This document shows, one piece after another, positions 63,317-64,000 of a stretch of DNA of 64,000 nucleotides. The position numbers and the translations under genes are program-made. The DNA lies in contig JAKSLF010000008.1 of assembly GCA_024401355.1 (NCBI GenBank), positions 1 to 64,000 on the forward strand, given 5' to 3'. Positions within the stretch are counted from its first letter, which is position 1. Each line of letters begins with the position of its first letter. The notes under the pieces are model-generated. The model saw only the letters and a list, made by a program, of their open reading frames with translations. It was not told where the DNA came from and searched no databases. This DNA comes from Bacteroidales bacterium. Its GTDB lineage: Bacteria; Bacteroidota; Bacteroidia; Bacteroidales; Marinilabiliaceae.

Positions 63317-64000
63317 TTGAAACTTATTGTAAAAACCCTATGTGGAGCAGAGGAGCTGCTCAGCAAGGAATTGGAGCAGTTAGGAGCGACCAACATCACA
63401 GCACAGCGCAGAGCTGTCAACTGCGAAATCGAAGACAAGAGAATGCTCTATCGTATCAACCTCTGGAGCCGTTTTGCACTGCGCACTCTCGTACCAGTTG
63501 TTGAATTCACCGCAGAGACCGACAAAGACATCTACGACGCCATATATGCCTACGACTGGCAGAAGATCATCTCGCCTGAGAAGTCTATCTTGATCGACCA
63601 CATTTCGTTCTCATCAAAATTTAACGATTCACAGTACTTGGCTTTCAAGGCCAAGGACGCCATTGTCGACAAGATTCGCGACAAGATGGGTGCACGTCCT
63701 TACGTCAACACCGAGGATCCAGACATCATGCTCAACATCCATGCTACCGACGACGGCATCACACTCTCTCTCGACGCTAGCGGTTCTTCTCTCAACCGAC
63801 GTGGATACAGAAACACCACAACACCTGCAATGACCAACGAAGTGCTCGCTGCAGCATTGGTAGAACTCTCTGGATGGACTCCCGACATGGCTCTCATCGA
63901 CCCTATGTGCGGAAGCGGCACCATCTGCATCGAGGCTGCCATGAAGGCACAGAACATCGCGCCAAACCTCTACAGGAAAGAGGTCTTTGGCTTTGTAAAC
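63317..64000 (+). CDS. THUMP-domain RNA methyltransferase (RlmL/RlmKL-like), cut by window end
   Basis: 228 codons are present; the gene runs off the window. It starts at TTG: the frame is open from 63278 to 63317 without an ATG, and homologues begin with a KxxVKTLxGxE-type sequence, here KLIVKTLCGAEELLSKELEQ-like text right after the TTG. A THUMP-like RNA-binding domain (about 45-150) is followed by the Rossmann methyltransferase with MTNEVLAAALVELSGW (about 174-189) and the SAM motif LIDPMCGSGTICIEAAM (about 194-210). It should methylate the N2 of G2445 in 23S rRNA or a similar base. It is preceded by the promoter at 63257. Confidence 0.85.
   Translation, partial: MKLIVKTLCGAEELLSKELEQLGATNITAQRRAVNCEIEDKRMLYRINLWSRFALRTLVPVVEFTAETDKDIYDAIYAYDWQKIISPEKSILIDHISFSSKFNDSQYLAFKAKDAIVDKIRDKMGARPYVNTEDPDIMLNIHATDDGITLSLDASGSSLNRRGYRNTTTPAMTNEVLAAALVELSGWTPDMALIDPMCGSGTICIEAAMKAQNIAPNLYRKEVFGFVN

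Overview
The window looks like a Bacteroidales chromosome, closest in character to Prevotella/Xylanibacter or Bacteroides. No rRNA or other taxonomic marker is present, so the genus is left open. The evidence is: many starts preceded by the Bacteroidetes-type -7 element TAnnTTTG (several with a -33 TTG/TTTG 19-20 bp upstream); families typical of this phylum (DUF4294, DUF4922, DUF5686, DUF3078, DUF6057, DUF4369, TlpA-like thioredoxins); short lipoprotein signals; and an Rnf operon in the order rseC-rnfBCDGEA. I see no tRNA, rRNA, IS element, prophage or CRISPR array.

Layout. 1-570: the end of an AAA-ATPase gene and a broken rloB, the remains of a RloA/RloB-type (AbiL-like) defence pair. 823-8404: a Sel1-repeat protein and a giant alpha-2-macroglobulin-like protein. 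8479-11200: nfo, a DUF4294 gene and an Omp85-like outer-membrane protein. 11332-16011: an SLC13 transporter, a small unknown gene, and a DUF5686 outer-membrane protein. 16375-21252: one long operon of RNA and housekeeping genes (cvfB-like, rlmN, a lipoprotein, rnpA, yidD, recX, DUF445). 21242-25388: a YdcF-like protein, asnB and metY. 25526-27673: a TlpA-type thioredoxin. 27747-32824 (minus strand): rlmD, a two-domain glycosyltransferase, a DUF4922 HIT-like protein and a SpoIID/LytB protein. 33534-39268: the complete Rnf ion-pumping ferredoxin:NAD oxidoreductase. 39369-46571: a duplicated cassette of a polytopic membrane protein (DUF6057) and a beta-propeller lipoprotein carrying one CxxCH haem motif, with a DUF4369 lipoprotein in the middle. 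46588-53945: DUF554, a serine hydrolase, asnA, unknown genes, an outer-membrane DUF3078 protein, MscS and a HAD phosphatase. 54044-60222: gluQ, a TPR-SpoIIE phosphatase, a LuxR-type regulator, a HIT protein, a membrane protein and Ppx/GppA. 60307-64000: a LysM/Amidase_3 protein, a GH9 glycosidase lipoprotein, and the start of an rlmL-like methyltransferase.

How the parts work together. The Rnf operon supplies membrane electron transport coupled to ion pumping. The CxxCH cassette directly downstream is the best candidate for a poorly described system: two membrane/lipoprotein pairs, both membrane proteins exactly 604 aa when started at the promoter-supported Met, probably acting in the envelope. 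Another unit worth attention is rlmD-GT2-DUF4922-SpoIID. Several gene starts were moved downstream because the -7 promoter element lies on or just after the first possible start codon. The long intergenic region before rseC (32825-33533) holds tandem and inverted repeats that look like regulatory sites, and one of its repeats recurs before the cvfB-like operon at 16112.
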